Source: Botryllus schlosseri (lineage: Eukaryota; Chordata; Ascidiacea; Stolidobranchia; Styelidae). Taken from it: a stretch of DNA of 25,914 bases. Numbering within the stretch: the first letter of the stretch is position 1; the number at the start of each line of letters is the position of its first letter. The stretch lies in NCBI GenBank assembly GCA_000444245.1, contig KE601805.1, forward strand, positions 1-25,914. The letters are read 5' to 3'. Of this stretch, positions 1 to 11,094 are shown one piece after another. The position numbers and the translations under genes are program-made. The notes beneath the pieces were generated by a model. The model made no database searches, was not told the DNA's origin, and saw nothing but the letters and a program-made list of their open reading frames with translations.

Positions 1-47
1 CTTGCAGCCCTTGCCCCACCACCCGATATTGTCACGAGCCGCCACTG
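1..47 (-). mobile_element. hAT-type DNA transposon end, cut by window edge
   Basis: Read on the minus strand from base 47, the sequence begins CAGTGGCGGCTCGTGAC, a terminus of the CAGTGG type common in hAT elements. The body would extend to the left of the window. The GC-richer tract that follows also differs from the surrounding AT-rich DNA. The other end and the target duplication cannot be seen, so the family assignment rests on the terminal motif only. Confidence 0.4.
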
Positions 48-2100
48 TGTAGCAGACATGCCACTCCTGGGTTTTCCCACCCAGATCTGTTTTTGGGGCA
101 CAACCAGGGTTTCTGTTTTTTCCCTTGAAACCTGGGTTTATTTCAGCAGCATGTTCGTCAGGTCAGGTAGTAAGATCATAAGGTCGTAAAATGCATGCAC
201 TTCAGTTCGCCATTGTCGATGGATTTCGCTGTTAACAGCAGAGTCTTGAGAGACTGTTTCACTACTAAAATGAGGGGCCTCGGCGTGACGCAATGGATTG
301 AATTGTAACCTTCAGGTCATAGAAAGTCATGTTCGTAGGGCAACTCATTGGAAAACAAGTAAAGACTTGACTGCTAGTATCACTCCAACAAATTCGTCGT
401 GTCGATAAATAACTCGTAGCAGTATAGTATACACTGCACATGGGTAGACCCGGTGATGATTCGACTAATATAGCATATTGGTATCTGAATATATTTAGTT
501 CTAACAGGGATACTCGGAGAGACAGTTGGACCCTCCCCCCATCCCCAGCAATTTAGTCAGAGGCGTTGGTTATCGGCACATTCGAATATACCCCGAATTT
601 CATTATTTGGCAGTTATTTTTTCGACCAAACGCGGGTCTTTATCATGTGAAATGACGCATGTCATTATCCCAGATCAGAGTGATTGTACCAGGATTAATC
701 GGTCGAAGGCTATTACTTTCAACCTGGTCCGGTCACTGAAAATACACGAAAATAGACCTCCGAAATAGGGAATTGATGGAACTGTTACGAACATTCGCAG
801 TGCGATGATATTTTTAATACACAATTAAGTACTGACGCGGTGCACCAATTGTTTCATAGCAATGCGTCGAGAGGAAACCAACATATTTGCAGTGTTAACC
901 GAACAAAATGTATGGTATGAACTCTTTAAGATTCCATATCAAAGGCTTCTATGACTGTATTACTGTAATTGCTGATTGTCAGACTCCAGTTTCACAACTA
1001 TCTTATCGATATTTGAGTGAAATATAGGATCTGGGTTTTTCTAGGTTTAGTTGGCCTCCACGTCTGAGTTTTTCCGAAATATCCCAGTGGCATTCCTATG
1101 CTGTAGACCTAACACACGAGGTTCAGTATGGAAATGTGGGATGATAATTCCGCATCAACGTTGGCGGTTCTACAATTAACATTTATTGCATCGGTAGGAG
1201 TAGTGGTAAGTGATTGTAGCGGACTCGTAACCACGATAGTCATTTGTAACACGCGAATTGGGGCTACTCTTCCAACGATACAGAATATGTTAAAATTAAT
1301 ATACTGTGTAAGCGCACGTAAACATGTTATCGGATTGCTTAAAATATTCAGTAAACGGTAATATTATCGATATAGTCATTTCCGAATCTACAAATGCCCT
1401 GTTTTCAGGTGAATCACTGGGCAGCGCGGCGCGTTTTGATTTCTCCCGCTAAGTCAAGAATTCAAGACGTGACTGTTGTGAACCAAAAATATATAAACTC
1501 GGTTCCGTGACGCTTTGATAGATTCGTTACTGGATGGGTTTCTCGTTACCAATAGCCCGATGGGTCACGAACTTGCTTCATTGCAGTTCATATATGTAGC
1601 GGGGTATCGTGTGTCGGCTACCTGGTATTCACACCGAGCAATCGATCGCTCAAGGGGAAAATGGATCCTATTGTACACAGGCGTCATCAGATCAGATTTA
1701 GAGCCGAGAAATCCAAATAAAAAGAGATCACGACTGAGCTTTTATGATTCATCTACAATGTAAGACCCGCGGAGAAAATTTGCTTTCCAGAATTATGCTG
1801 GCGCCATCGGCTTGTGTACCAGGCACCAATAACATGACATAGCCCCCATCCTAGGGGACTGCAGGATTCTACCCTTGTCACGTCAGACAATGATGTAACT
1901 CGTTTCGATGTCCTTGGACTGTCTGTCTGTACGCATGTCGAGAGCAACACTGATGGCCAATACCTAGCTAGATAATGTAAAGGGATCGTTGAAACGGACG
2001 GGCCGGGGTATGAGCCCCTTATAAAGATAAATAAATAGGTTTCAGGCGCTTATTCTCACGTATGCGGGCGAATGCAGGGATATTATAATATGGACAGTAC
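48..2100. other. No gene found downstream of the SLC6 exons
   Basis: I read this stretch on both strands for the exons that should follow TM5 of the transporter, such as a TM6 segment of the D-A-A-x-Q-I-F-F type, and found none. The open frames here (for example 526-768, 1128-1361 and the minus frame at 1753-1950) are short and match no family I know. Bases 60-180 are a GC-richer tract with repeated CCCAGGTTT/CCTGGGTTT words that may be an old repeat. The stretch could be a long intron or the intergenic space after a truncated gene. Confidence 0.4.
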
Positions 2101-2235
2101 CTTTGGATCAGATAACTTTGCCCAGTCTGCGCTGAGGTAAAAGGAAATTCCGTCTCCCGCCCCTTCCAAAGTGCATCCTCTTATGACCAGAATGATCAAT
2201 ATCACGTACGGAAAAGTAGCCGTGAAGTACACAAC
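2101..2235 (-). CDS. SLC6 exon with TM5 (last exon found)
   Basis: This exon is 135 nt with acceptor TCATTGCAG and donor GTACTG. It encodes [34 protein letters not shown] and [13 protein letters not shown]5 and the loop before TM6. VVYFTA-x-FPY-x-[VI]L, RG-x-TL-x-GA and GI-x-FYL are family motifs. It ends in phase 0, and the family would continue with a Val-Trp and TM6, which was not found further left. Confidence 0.94.
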
Positions 2236-5222
2236 CTGCAATGACATTGCAAACTCACAGCCTCAATAGAAATGAAGCGAAAATGGTTCCTCATTACACC
2301 CATGACATGAACTATAAATATACACACGACCAAAGTCCTGAATGCCGAGAACCTCACCATCTCGTCAAGATTCAATTCCATAACCTTTGTGGGCCTTGTT
2401 TACATTTACACGTCGCCTTTCCACAGTAGGTACGGTAGAACAAACATATGAGTCGTGAAGTTGGGGCAGTCGTCGTCGAAATAAACTATCTTTCATCTAT
2501 CTACGTTCGGAGTTAGAGTTAAAGAATACATTCATATCAGCATATTTAAATCAGTACGTAATATATCCCGTTGTAAAGATTCTCGACAATCGATGGGAGA
2601 TATTAGCTTCGTCATGAGCGAATTTTGGGGGATAAACTCTTCCGCACCTTTCCAGACGACTTGATTCCTTTGATCAAGCACAATAGCACTACAATCCACG
2701 ACAAAAGCAAGCATAGGCACAAATCCCAAAGTACAGGGCCCGGGTCTCCGATTCCGGTACTATCGTTGATGCGGAGAACGCGATATCTGCAACAAGTTAT
2801 TCGATGATGTTTTCTCAAATGTAACCACGAAAATCATCTATTTTATCAGGATAATTGCTTACTTCCAATATTCCTCGCTTCTCGAAATACGCACAGCTGT
2901 CGTATTGCTGCTTCCCGCGTCAGCGCTTTCCGTAGTCACGGTGTACGATTCGGTTGTTGTTGCCATCGTTGTTACGGTAGAAGTCTAAAAATGCGAGGGC
3001 TGTTAAGTGAGCTATATTACCTACAAAATAATGCGTATCGACGAAAATTGAATTCTTTGGGTGATAACGTAATGTTTATATAATAAGACTAAGTTTGCCG
3101 CTAGTCATCCGCAATCTTCTACTGGTGGACAACATTACCGATATTTTGGACCGGAAAGATCAGAAATAATATTTTTTAAAGCATAAGACAGACCATACCG
3201 TCTACAATAGTGTTGACTTGTAGAAGCGGGATTGAGATTGTTATATTCGATTGCATTTTGACATGCAACCGTGTCCTTGTGGACGTATCACAATACACGT
3301 CCTGATAATGAGCGGACAAACCTGTAAATCAAATCTAGGACCTCATGTCTGCCAGTCGATTGCGATATAAGGAAAGGTATAACTTTTATTCATGACCTCC
3401 ATGGATCTTACTCCATCCCGCTATCCTCATTCAACTAGGGCACCGAATGTAAGTAAGAGACGAAACTCTACCAGTGATGGTATTGGACCACCATAAAGGC
3501 AGCAAAATTCTTCACAAACCCAATATATAATTATACACTCAACATTCAACACTGAAGTTTTTCTCAGACTGTTAATGCACGAAAGGTGGAAATAGAGAGA
3601 GACCGCCGATTTCGCGTGCGAGATGTGTTTACCCCAGATGCCGTGTTGTTGCAAAACGTTTCTTTATTCCACCACTGGTCGCACTGTGTCCATGGCAGGA
3701 CATACGCGAATGATGCGAAGAGATAGTAAAACGAGTAGGCCACGATCACGTTGTAGTAAATAATGACAAAGAACGAGACGAGAACCATTCCATATCCAAC
3801 CCCTGAAACAACATCTCAAGCTTTTACACTGAGTAACACACTTCTGTCGGAAAACAAGTGATTTTCTTTAACTACACCATGACTCGCATACGCAAAAATG
3901 GGGAAACCGCAGCTTTTTAATCTCGATATCTACTAGGTTAGTGAGGGTTAAATGTGCATATACATTACATTCGGTATCCTTACTCCGAGACTAAGTTCGT
4001 TATAACTTTGTATTTGCAATTGGAGACCAAACAAACAGATAATATTCTACCTAAGTGGGAATTGAAATCAAGTCGGGATGTATAATAAACAGCATTGTAA
4101 AATGCTCCAAATCGTATGATTAGGTGGTGGGCTTGTTCGTCGTATCGCTACAATGTCAATACAGATTGCAATCTATTACGCATTGATAAAATTGTGGGCG
4201 GAATGTTATCTATTTAGAAAGTCATTTGTTTTCAAATTCGCGACCAAACATGCCTTTGTTTTCGTGGTGATTAGAAAAAATTGATAACACCATTCAACAG
4301 GCACTTTCTGGAATTAAAGAGTCATGGCTGCGGTTTGAGTGGGCTATTTTCAACTGTGTCGCAAATAACTCGACGTGAAAGAGAATTCTCGACTGCTATC
4401 AATGAGATAATTTGTTTTTAATAACTTGGATTTGAGATTTTGCATGCTTATGTCAGCAACGGAATACACCGCAACCTTTGCAATCATTACTCCCGGACTG
4501 GATTAGGCAAAATGCATATGCAATGTAAATAACACACCGGAACTTCTCATTCCATTAATGTATAGGTACTAGGCAGTTAGGCACGCTGGAAATACCTTTG
4601 AACAGGGGAACTGCTCTAAAAGCAGTTACAGGTCCAAGTCCCGTGAACTGACCGAGAGACATTTCCAGAAAAAACAACGGGATGCCGCAGAGGAACAACA
4701 TAATGGCATAAGGAATGAGAAAGGCACCTGAAATGCAAAATTGGTAAATATCAGGTTGATTAGCACGGTCGCATTCCTATTTTGATAGCAATATCGTTAA
4801 CCATACAATGATATGAACTCTATAACACGCATCGCTGTTTCCAACTTGATCATTGTTTTAATTTAACTCATGATTTTTAGTCAGTATTTTATATATCCAA
4901 CCAACATCATTCTTTTGTTAACATTAGTGATGGATGTATCGAAGAAAATTTCGCATTAGCAAGTGAATCGCAGCCTGATTACGAATATAGGATAGAAACT
5001 ATGACGCCATCAATACCGGGACATTTACGCTGGAGTTAAGACACGCTATGATTGTTTAAAACCTTGGATAAATTTCTGCTTACCTCCTCCGTTACTATAT
5101 GCAAGATACGGAAATCTCCAGACATTTCCCAAACCTACGCAATATCCGATGCAGGACAGAAGAAATTCGGCATGATTGGCCCACTTCCCCCTTTCTTGTC
5201 CGACCTCTCCTTTATCCGAACC
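2101..5222 (-). CDS. SLC6-family sodium-coupled neurotransmitter/amino-acid transporter, partial (6 exons)
   Basis: This is a secondary transporter of the plasma membrane that couples solute uptake to the sodium (usually also chloride) gradient. Six exons were recognised by eye: 5222-5084, 4727-4596, 3802-3633, 2984-2863, 2786-2648 and 2101-2235 (minus strand). All have AG acceptors and GT donors, their phases agree at every junction, and together they give 837 nt, or 279 codons. The protein runs from [10 protein letters not shown] and TM1 ([18 protein letters not shown]) through TM2, TM3 ([17 protein letters not shown]), the large second extracellular loop with a Cys pair and N-glycosylation sites, TM4, TM5 and the following loop. 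TM1 has Gly, not Asp, where monoamine transporters bind the amine, so a GABA-, glycine- or other amino-acid-type substrate is more likely. The usual family length is near 600 residues. The initiator exon and TM6-TM12 are missing from the window or lie in unfound exons. Subfamily unresolved. Confidence 0.93.
2648..2786 (-). CDS. SLC6 exon with TM4 and start of TM5 linker
   Basis: This exon is 139 nt with acceptor TTGTTGCAG and donor GTGCGG. It encodes [20 protein letters not shown] followed by [18 protein letters not shown] and KGIKSSGK. The pattern RVL-x-x-[ST]-GI-x-D-x-G-x-x-x-W and the closing KGIKSSGK are typical of SLC6 TM4. NDS is another possible glycosylation site. Confidence 0.94.
2863..2984 (-). 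CDS. SLC6 exon, variable part of extracellular loop 2
   Basis: This exon is 122 nt with acceptor GCATTTTTAG and donor GTAAGC. It encodes a Thr/Ser-rich stretch ([20 protein letters not shown]), an NTT glycosylation site, and then [10 protein letters not shown], matching the family's S-x-E-E-[FY]-[WY] element before TM4. The Thr-rich part makes the loop longer than in many relatives and may be O-glycosylated (inference). Phase on both sides fits the neighbouring exons. Confidence 0.85.
3633..3802 (-). CDS. SLC6 exon with TM3 and start of extracellular loop 2
   Basis: This exon is 170 nt with acceptor TTGTTTCAG and donor GTAAAC. It encodes [20 protein letters not shown] and [11 protein letters not shown] (TM3, with the Tyr of IIYYN that lines the substrate site in relatives), then the loop with Cys-x9-Cys ([11 protein letters not shown]), which matches the conserved extracellular disulphide, and an NNT glycosylation site. 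It ends in phase 0 at a Gly codon. The open frame runs on past the donor, so splicing there is inferred from the phase of the next exon. Confidence 0.92.
4596..4727 (-). CDS. SLC6 exon with TM2
   Basis: This exon is 132 nt with acceptor CATTTCAG and donor GTATTT. It completes the NGGG motif, then encodes [36 protein letters not shown] and RAVPLFKG, i.e. TM2 and the first intracellular loop. This segment is among the best conserved in SLC6 proteins, including the GIPLFFLE and LGQF words. Confidence 0.95.
5084..5222 (-). CDS. SLC6 exon with TM1 and the sodium/substrate motif
   Basis: This exon is 139 nt with acceptor CATATTTCAG and donor GTAAGC. It opens in phase 0 with a short cytoplasmic tail ([14 protein letters not shown]), then [20 protein letters not shown] and most of the NGGG motif, and ends one base into the second-last Gly run. 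GNVWRFPY is the family signature whose backbone and Asn help bind sodium. No start codon is present, so at least one upstream exon is needed. Confidence 0.93.
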
Positions 5223-8200
5223 CTGAAATATGAGAAGTCGAAGCTATTTAATAACCACACATTACCTAAGTTTCTTATAGGTCAGCTCATCATACAGCAC
5301 ACAAGCAATTAATTTCAAATTCCTACCTCGCTACACCTTAGTATGCATGAAGAATCGGTTTTAAAGCTGGCAGTATTGAAGGCATCAGTGATTAATATTT
5401 AAAGAATGATTTTACACAAGGACATTCGACGAGGGTACTAATAGTATTATTTTGGAAACAACGCGAATTGTAACCTATTATCCTGAAATTATTGTTTATG
5501 TGCGCCAGCTAGTATTCTCCGCATGCGCCCCTTCATTTGAATAACCGAAAGTACAGGATAAACTGAGGTCGTAGTTTGTATTTGCGAGAGTAGATTGAAT
5601 TGATGCTTATTTCACGTTGGTACTGGGATGTGTTCACTCTCTGCATGACTACAGCTATTAATACAATCCGTGATTCAACCTATGGTTTATTCTACTTTCG
5701 CGATGTTGACTTACTTCTCGAATTCCTACGATAAATACCCATATTCTACGAAGGTTTCGCTTCGTGGTATTCAATACCTTTATTCTTCCCTATCAATCAG
5801 TGGTGTAAGTACGATGGGCGTATCCGCAGAAAGAAATTGTATTTGTGAAAAGTTCCCATTCTCTATCAGATTTATGCATCATTTGTTAGGACTAAATGCG
5901 CTATTCTGACAATATTACCCTTGCTGGTGAAGTGTCGAACACCATGACTATCCCGGGCTATTAACGACACATTCACGAGATGATATATTATTATTTATTC
6001 CTAAAGCAATCGGCAAATAGCACAATAAATGGAAGTTCTTTGGTTTGTTGATATGCTGGCATTCTTTTGAAAGAACAAAGCAAGTACAGTTACCAACCGC
6101 TACTCGAATTGAATGTCAGTATGTCAGTATGTCATATTTTCCGTCATCGACTGATCTTCCGCTAATATCCGTATAAATAATAATGAAACATCCTCGTATT
6201 TCCTTTGCTTTGTGTCGCGGCGGCTCAATAAAACAAATTGCTCAAATTCTTGTAGTGTAAAGTTAAATCTTACTATCATGAGAAACGCAGCACGCCACAA
6301 TATACATTCTGGTAACTGGGTTACGTGTTGGAGGCCATGATCTATATTTCAATAAGATCCATGCCAAGCCCGGATTTCATGGTCCTTTATCTTGCATGCA
6401 TATATGCACAAAACGATCTAACGACCCCGTTCCCCACGAAGTAGACGTAGATAATCATTAAAATTCCATCATGCTGAAAATATCACCTAAACGCCCGATA
6501 TTTTCCAATATATCCTGGTACCTTAAAATCTACTCACCTACAGCGTATTATACAAAGGCTATTCTCAAAACGCCTATAGATTCCGCAGTAGGATTACATT
6601 GAACTATTGGAGCATCTCTTTCAAGAGGCATTCTTTCTTAAACTCGCCATGATTCAGAGTGTACTTGAAGAAAATCCGTATAAAGGAAACGTGTATAGTG
6701 ACATGAGAGTCGAATCCAGTGCACCATATATCATTATAAGATCTACTAAATATTCAAATAAGTTAGTGCGGTAACGAGATACGAGGAGGATTTACGATGG
6801 TAATTGTGTATCGGATTTATGTACTCAACATTGACACAAAGCAAAACCGGTTCATTCACAGTATGGCCAGTACTAGATCCGATGTATCATTGCTTGAACT
6901 GGCCTTGGGCATTCGCAGAGAGATGTCAGATGAAAATGAAAACCCGCAAATTGCAAGATGGCACAAAGTTCATGAGCTCTATCGACTATATGTACTATCA
7001 CTATAGGCATATAAGTCCGCTGAAGGCGAACACAATTAATATGCCTAAGCTATAGACATATTGAGATCTAGATTCTAGAAGACAGAGTCTAGAGTGGTGA
7101 GTGGTGATCCTTTGTCAAAGTTCCTTTACCAAAACACTCATTCAGATAATATAAAAATTGCTTATATCCTCACATCACCTATCAGCGATGTGATTGTTTT
7201 CCTTCTGATAGAGCGTCAAAATATGCGCTATTAATTATATCAATATATAAATCAATTGGTAGTTTATGAAAGTTGTGGGTATCTAGGACAAGAATTGAAG
7301 ACATATCCTTGCAGTGTAGCATAAATAGTTAATCATCATTCTTATTCAGAAACTCACCATGATTTTTGCAACCTGTGTGTGCTAGAATCCGTGCACTCAC
7401 GTATTCTGTGGCCGCTGTAAGCCGAGTGTGCTCCGGGAATGTATGGATTCAACTGCGCTAACGATCTGCGACGCAATGTTCCAGATTAGTATGTCTGCAG
7501 TATTACTAGATTGGATATTTTGCAGCTCTATTTATACTAAACAGCACCAAACTGTTCGTTGCCAATGAAGCGGACTACAAAGAGCTGAAGTGGTCGTAAA
7601 CGCCCTTTTGTATTATATAAAGACGAGAATGCTGCTGCTCAGATAATCCGGAAAAAAGGCACAGCAGGGAGTATTCTTCCAATTGTCGTCACGCCCAACG
7701 ATGTTCGAGGTTGGGACTTTTTCATCGGTAAGTTCACTCACAACTGAGTCATCAAATTGAACCTACTGGAAATAGATGAGATATGTACGTCATCATGTTC
7801 TTAGTCACATAATATTATAATTAGTATGAGTCCTGCATTGTATGCGTAAAAGTCGATGTCCTGTAGCTAATTGCGCTGATCTTTATTACACCATATCTAG
7901 ATTATATACGGACATAAGTTTTGATAGACTTGTGAGCTGCCAATGACTGACGCCTTTTCTGAACCATCTTTAATAATGAATCGCTATCACAAGTGGTAAG
8001 AATGAGCGTGTGCTCGTCACTGCCATCGAGGATATATTCTTGCTTACAAATTGATTGATGAATGAGAACGATCAGCCTAACGAACATCTACATCCGTTGG
8101 CGTTCAATTTGCGATCTTGTTAAGATGATCGACTTCGCATTTGCTGTCAAATAGACACTGGCCATATTTTCCATTTGTCTATTAGATCGCCACAACTGCC

Positions 8201-10415
8201 GATAAGTCTGGTCATAATTGTTAACACTGTTCGGACGAAATGAGGGAGAGTGTTTATTCGGGTTCAGCATATATATCTGAAACGTTTACAGAATGATTAT
8301 ACAGGAACATCAACAAAACTGGTGAAGCAACAGGGTGATTGTTAAATTAGTTAACGATCTTAGTACTATATATACCATATTATACCGTGGATATTTATAA
8401 AGATTGAACACGATTTTACACGATGCCTCACAAATTGTCAACTTTCACTTGTTTTAGCGACATCAAACGATGTTTGTGACGTCCTGTCACCAATCCGTTT
8501 TCGTCATTAGCTTCTGATTACTTTGAAATTGCATTTTGGATATAAAATTTTCCTGGAATATACGCGATTTGGGTGGATATTTTTTTAACGCGTTTTCTCA
8601 AGAACAATGCAGGAATTTGGCCTATTCGTTCAGTGACTGCCGTCGTTCAGCTTCTCTGCACATCCGTTTAGGCCAAGTAAACTTGGCAGTTGGTAAACGC
8701 AGGTGGAGAATGGGCATCACTATAATAAACTTGATGTGGTCACTATACTGGTGACTTACTTACGCCAGGCACAGTAGGACATATATGAATGCATTTTTAT
8801 AATCAGCATTGCGCAGATCAATGTGAACTATTCCTGAAATACAGGGGCGGGTTCCGCTTGCAATCGGTAATTGTCCGAGAGTCGCGAGAATACTGAGTTC
8901 TGAGTAGTTAAGCCTTTGTTTGGACAGCGGAAAGCTTAGGGAAGTTGCTGTAACATCATGGTAAATCTATCACATCGAAAAGCAGCACGCGTGACTACAC
9001 CCTATAATCGCATAGCTTACACAATTGTACACCGATCGTCATATGATAATAAAAGCTTAATACTCGGATGTCGATTGTTGTGCACATTTCAACCTAGTAC
9101 GTTGTCGTTGGGGATTTGTATGTTAGTCAATCTGAAGGCCTACCAGTCGATGCAACTGAGGCATTGTATTTCGTTTTAAGCGGGTGTGTGATGCGTATTA
9201 ATTTGATTTACCAGATGACAATACACCGAAGTGTGATTTGCATCAAATATTATGTGCCACTCCGACTGGCAATATGGCGGAAATGACTTAGTTTATCATT
9301 ATTCCATGTGACATCTACATACTTCTGTCTCCCTATAGATAATGATGATTTGGTCTGACAATTTCTTTTTACAACGATCATAGAATCCAAGTAACGTCGA
9401 CATTCCACAGGTTCCGTGACTGTACCCGGTACCAAGATGCTATTCTGCGCGTTGTGCAATATCTTTGCTACGGAGGATATGGATTTTTTCGTGATCACAT
9501 TCCTTGCATTTGCCTCTGAGGAATTCGTGGGAGAGCATCGTAAAGTGATTATGCTATTACGGGTTTAACGTCAGCTGCAAAGGTGTCTTCGTGGATAAAT
9601 TTATACGATAGCGTCGCGACACCGATACCAAGTTGCGAAGGACAAAGGCAATTGACTAACCAGCGAAAATTTAGGCAGATTGTAATAACACGCGCGGTCA
9701 ATGCACACACAATTAAATCTCGCACACGAATGTGTGACTCGCTAGTCTAGACTCGTCTGTTTAAGTTCAAGCGCATGTTTTCCGATTGCTACATTCACAC
9801 ATTATTCATAAACTCATAATCATCTCGAAAACATGGTTCGAAATCTGATGACGTTTTATGACACATCAGATTTAGTAATATGACACTTCATATGATTTAG
9901 AGCGTATCTATGTAAGAATCCAATATTAAATCAGATGAATTTTGAAATGCAAGTGGACGATATCTTTATCTTGACATCAAACTCAAAACTTTCTGTAACA
10001 AACAATTTACGAAGTCACATTGGGGTTCATGATTCGTACGTCGGCATTCAATGTTTGCATGTTATTTTTCCCATAACCGACAGCATATACTTCCAGCTAG
10101 CAGCTATATACATGCGAATTAGCAGGGCATTTCGCAAAAAGACCTTGAAGACGGATGGTACGCTACTATTTGTTCGTTGTTGCCGCGCTATAGAGCCACT
10201 GTTGATTTTAGACTAACAATGGCGATATGTATCACGTTTTAAACCTGTCACGGCTATCGTTTTGAGACTAAAATGTTTGGGGTTATTTATCCATAACATC
10301 AATCATCGCCATGAAGACTAAAACTTCAGTAAATCGACAATATAAGTATATAAATTCCTACATCATTCTGCTACTGACTTCGTCTGCGAGCGAAAGTTAT
10401 CAAATCAAGATATAT
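5223..10415. other. Long stretch with no recognised gene or mobile element
   Basis: It lies 5' of the SLC6 exons and may hold that gene's promoter and first exon, but no initiator exon could be identified. Open frames are all under 95 codons and match no known family. No terminal inverted repeats with target duplications were seen, in contrast to the DNA to the right. Short items are a TGTCAGTA triple repeat at 6114-6134 and a pair of similar 26-28-base segments at 6629-6654 and 7337-7364. Confidence 0.45.
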
Positions 10416-10423
10416 ATGTACAG

Positions 10424-11086
10424 AAGGGCTCTTCAAAAATGACTTTTTTTCTCAAATCGTACTGGCTACTTGATAAAATTGTTAGGTTACCTCATTTAAG
10501 CCTACACACAAAATTTGGCTCAATTCCAACCAGTAGCCGCCTTGCTACAGGAGACAAAAGTTTCTAGTTATTATATAAAAATAGATAATGAAAAATTTGA
10601 AAATTTTCTGTTCACCCCATGAAAGTTTTAGGCTGTCTATATAAACGATCCTCACCAAATTTGGTTCAATTCCAACCAGTGGAAGCGGAGTTATTGCCGT
10701 CGAAAAATTTTGATTTGAATAAAATAGTATTTACGGTGACCGATTCTTTGTTTATATATTATAGTTGTGCTCACCGTAAATACTATTGCATTCAAATCAA
10801 AATTTTTCGACGGCAATAACTCCGCTTCCACTGGTTGGAATTGAACCAAATTTGGTGAGGATCGTTTATATAGACAGCCTAACACTTTCATGGTGTGAAC
10901 AGAAAATTTTCAAATTTTTTAATATTTATTTTTATATAATAAATAGAAACTTTCTTCTCCTGTAGCAAAGCGGTTACTGGCTGGAATTGAACCAAATTTT
11001 GTGTGTAGGCTTAAATTAGGTAACCTAACAATTTTATCAAGTAGCCAGTACGATTTGAGAAAAAAAGTCATTTTTGAAGAGCCCTA
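10424..11086. mobile_element. Foldback hAT-like MITE with 8-bp target duplication
   Basis: This 663-bp element is nearly one palindrome: two 316-bp arms (10424-10739 and 10771-11086) separated by a 31-bp centre. The ends read AAGGGCTCTTC and, on the other strand, TAGGGCTCTTC. Identical 8-bp copies of ATGTACAG flank it (10416-10423 and 11087-11094), the size made by hAT transposases. The arms pair closely, with most mismatches in the outer halves. Each arm holds two copies of an A-rich motif beginning AAATTTGG (10511-10534, 10657-10680, and inverted at 10830-10853, 10976-10999). It has no transposase, so it must have moved by an enzyme from elsewhere. The mirrored 66-codon frames on both strands follow from the palindrome and are not genes. 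Confidence 0.88.
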
Positions 11087-11094
11087 ATGTACAG

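Noticed and set aside
1753-1950. Minus-strand frame as a further SLC6 exon
   Set aside because: It contains none of the TM6-TM12 motifs and no membrane-like hydrophobic run.
10619-10891. Two 66-codon open frames with nearly the same protein on opposite strands
   Set aside because: They are mirror images produced by the palindrome of the foldback element. One frame in each arm arises from the same DNA, with no sign of a real protein.
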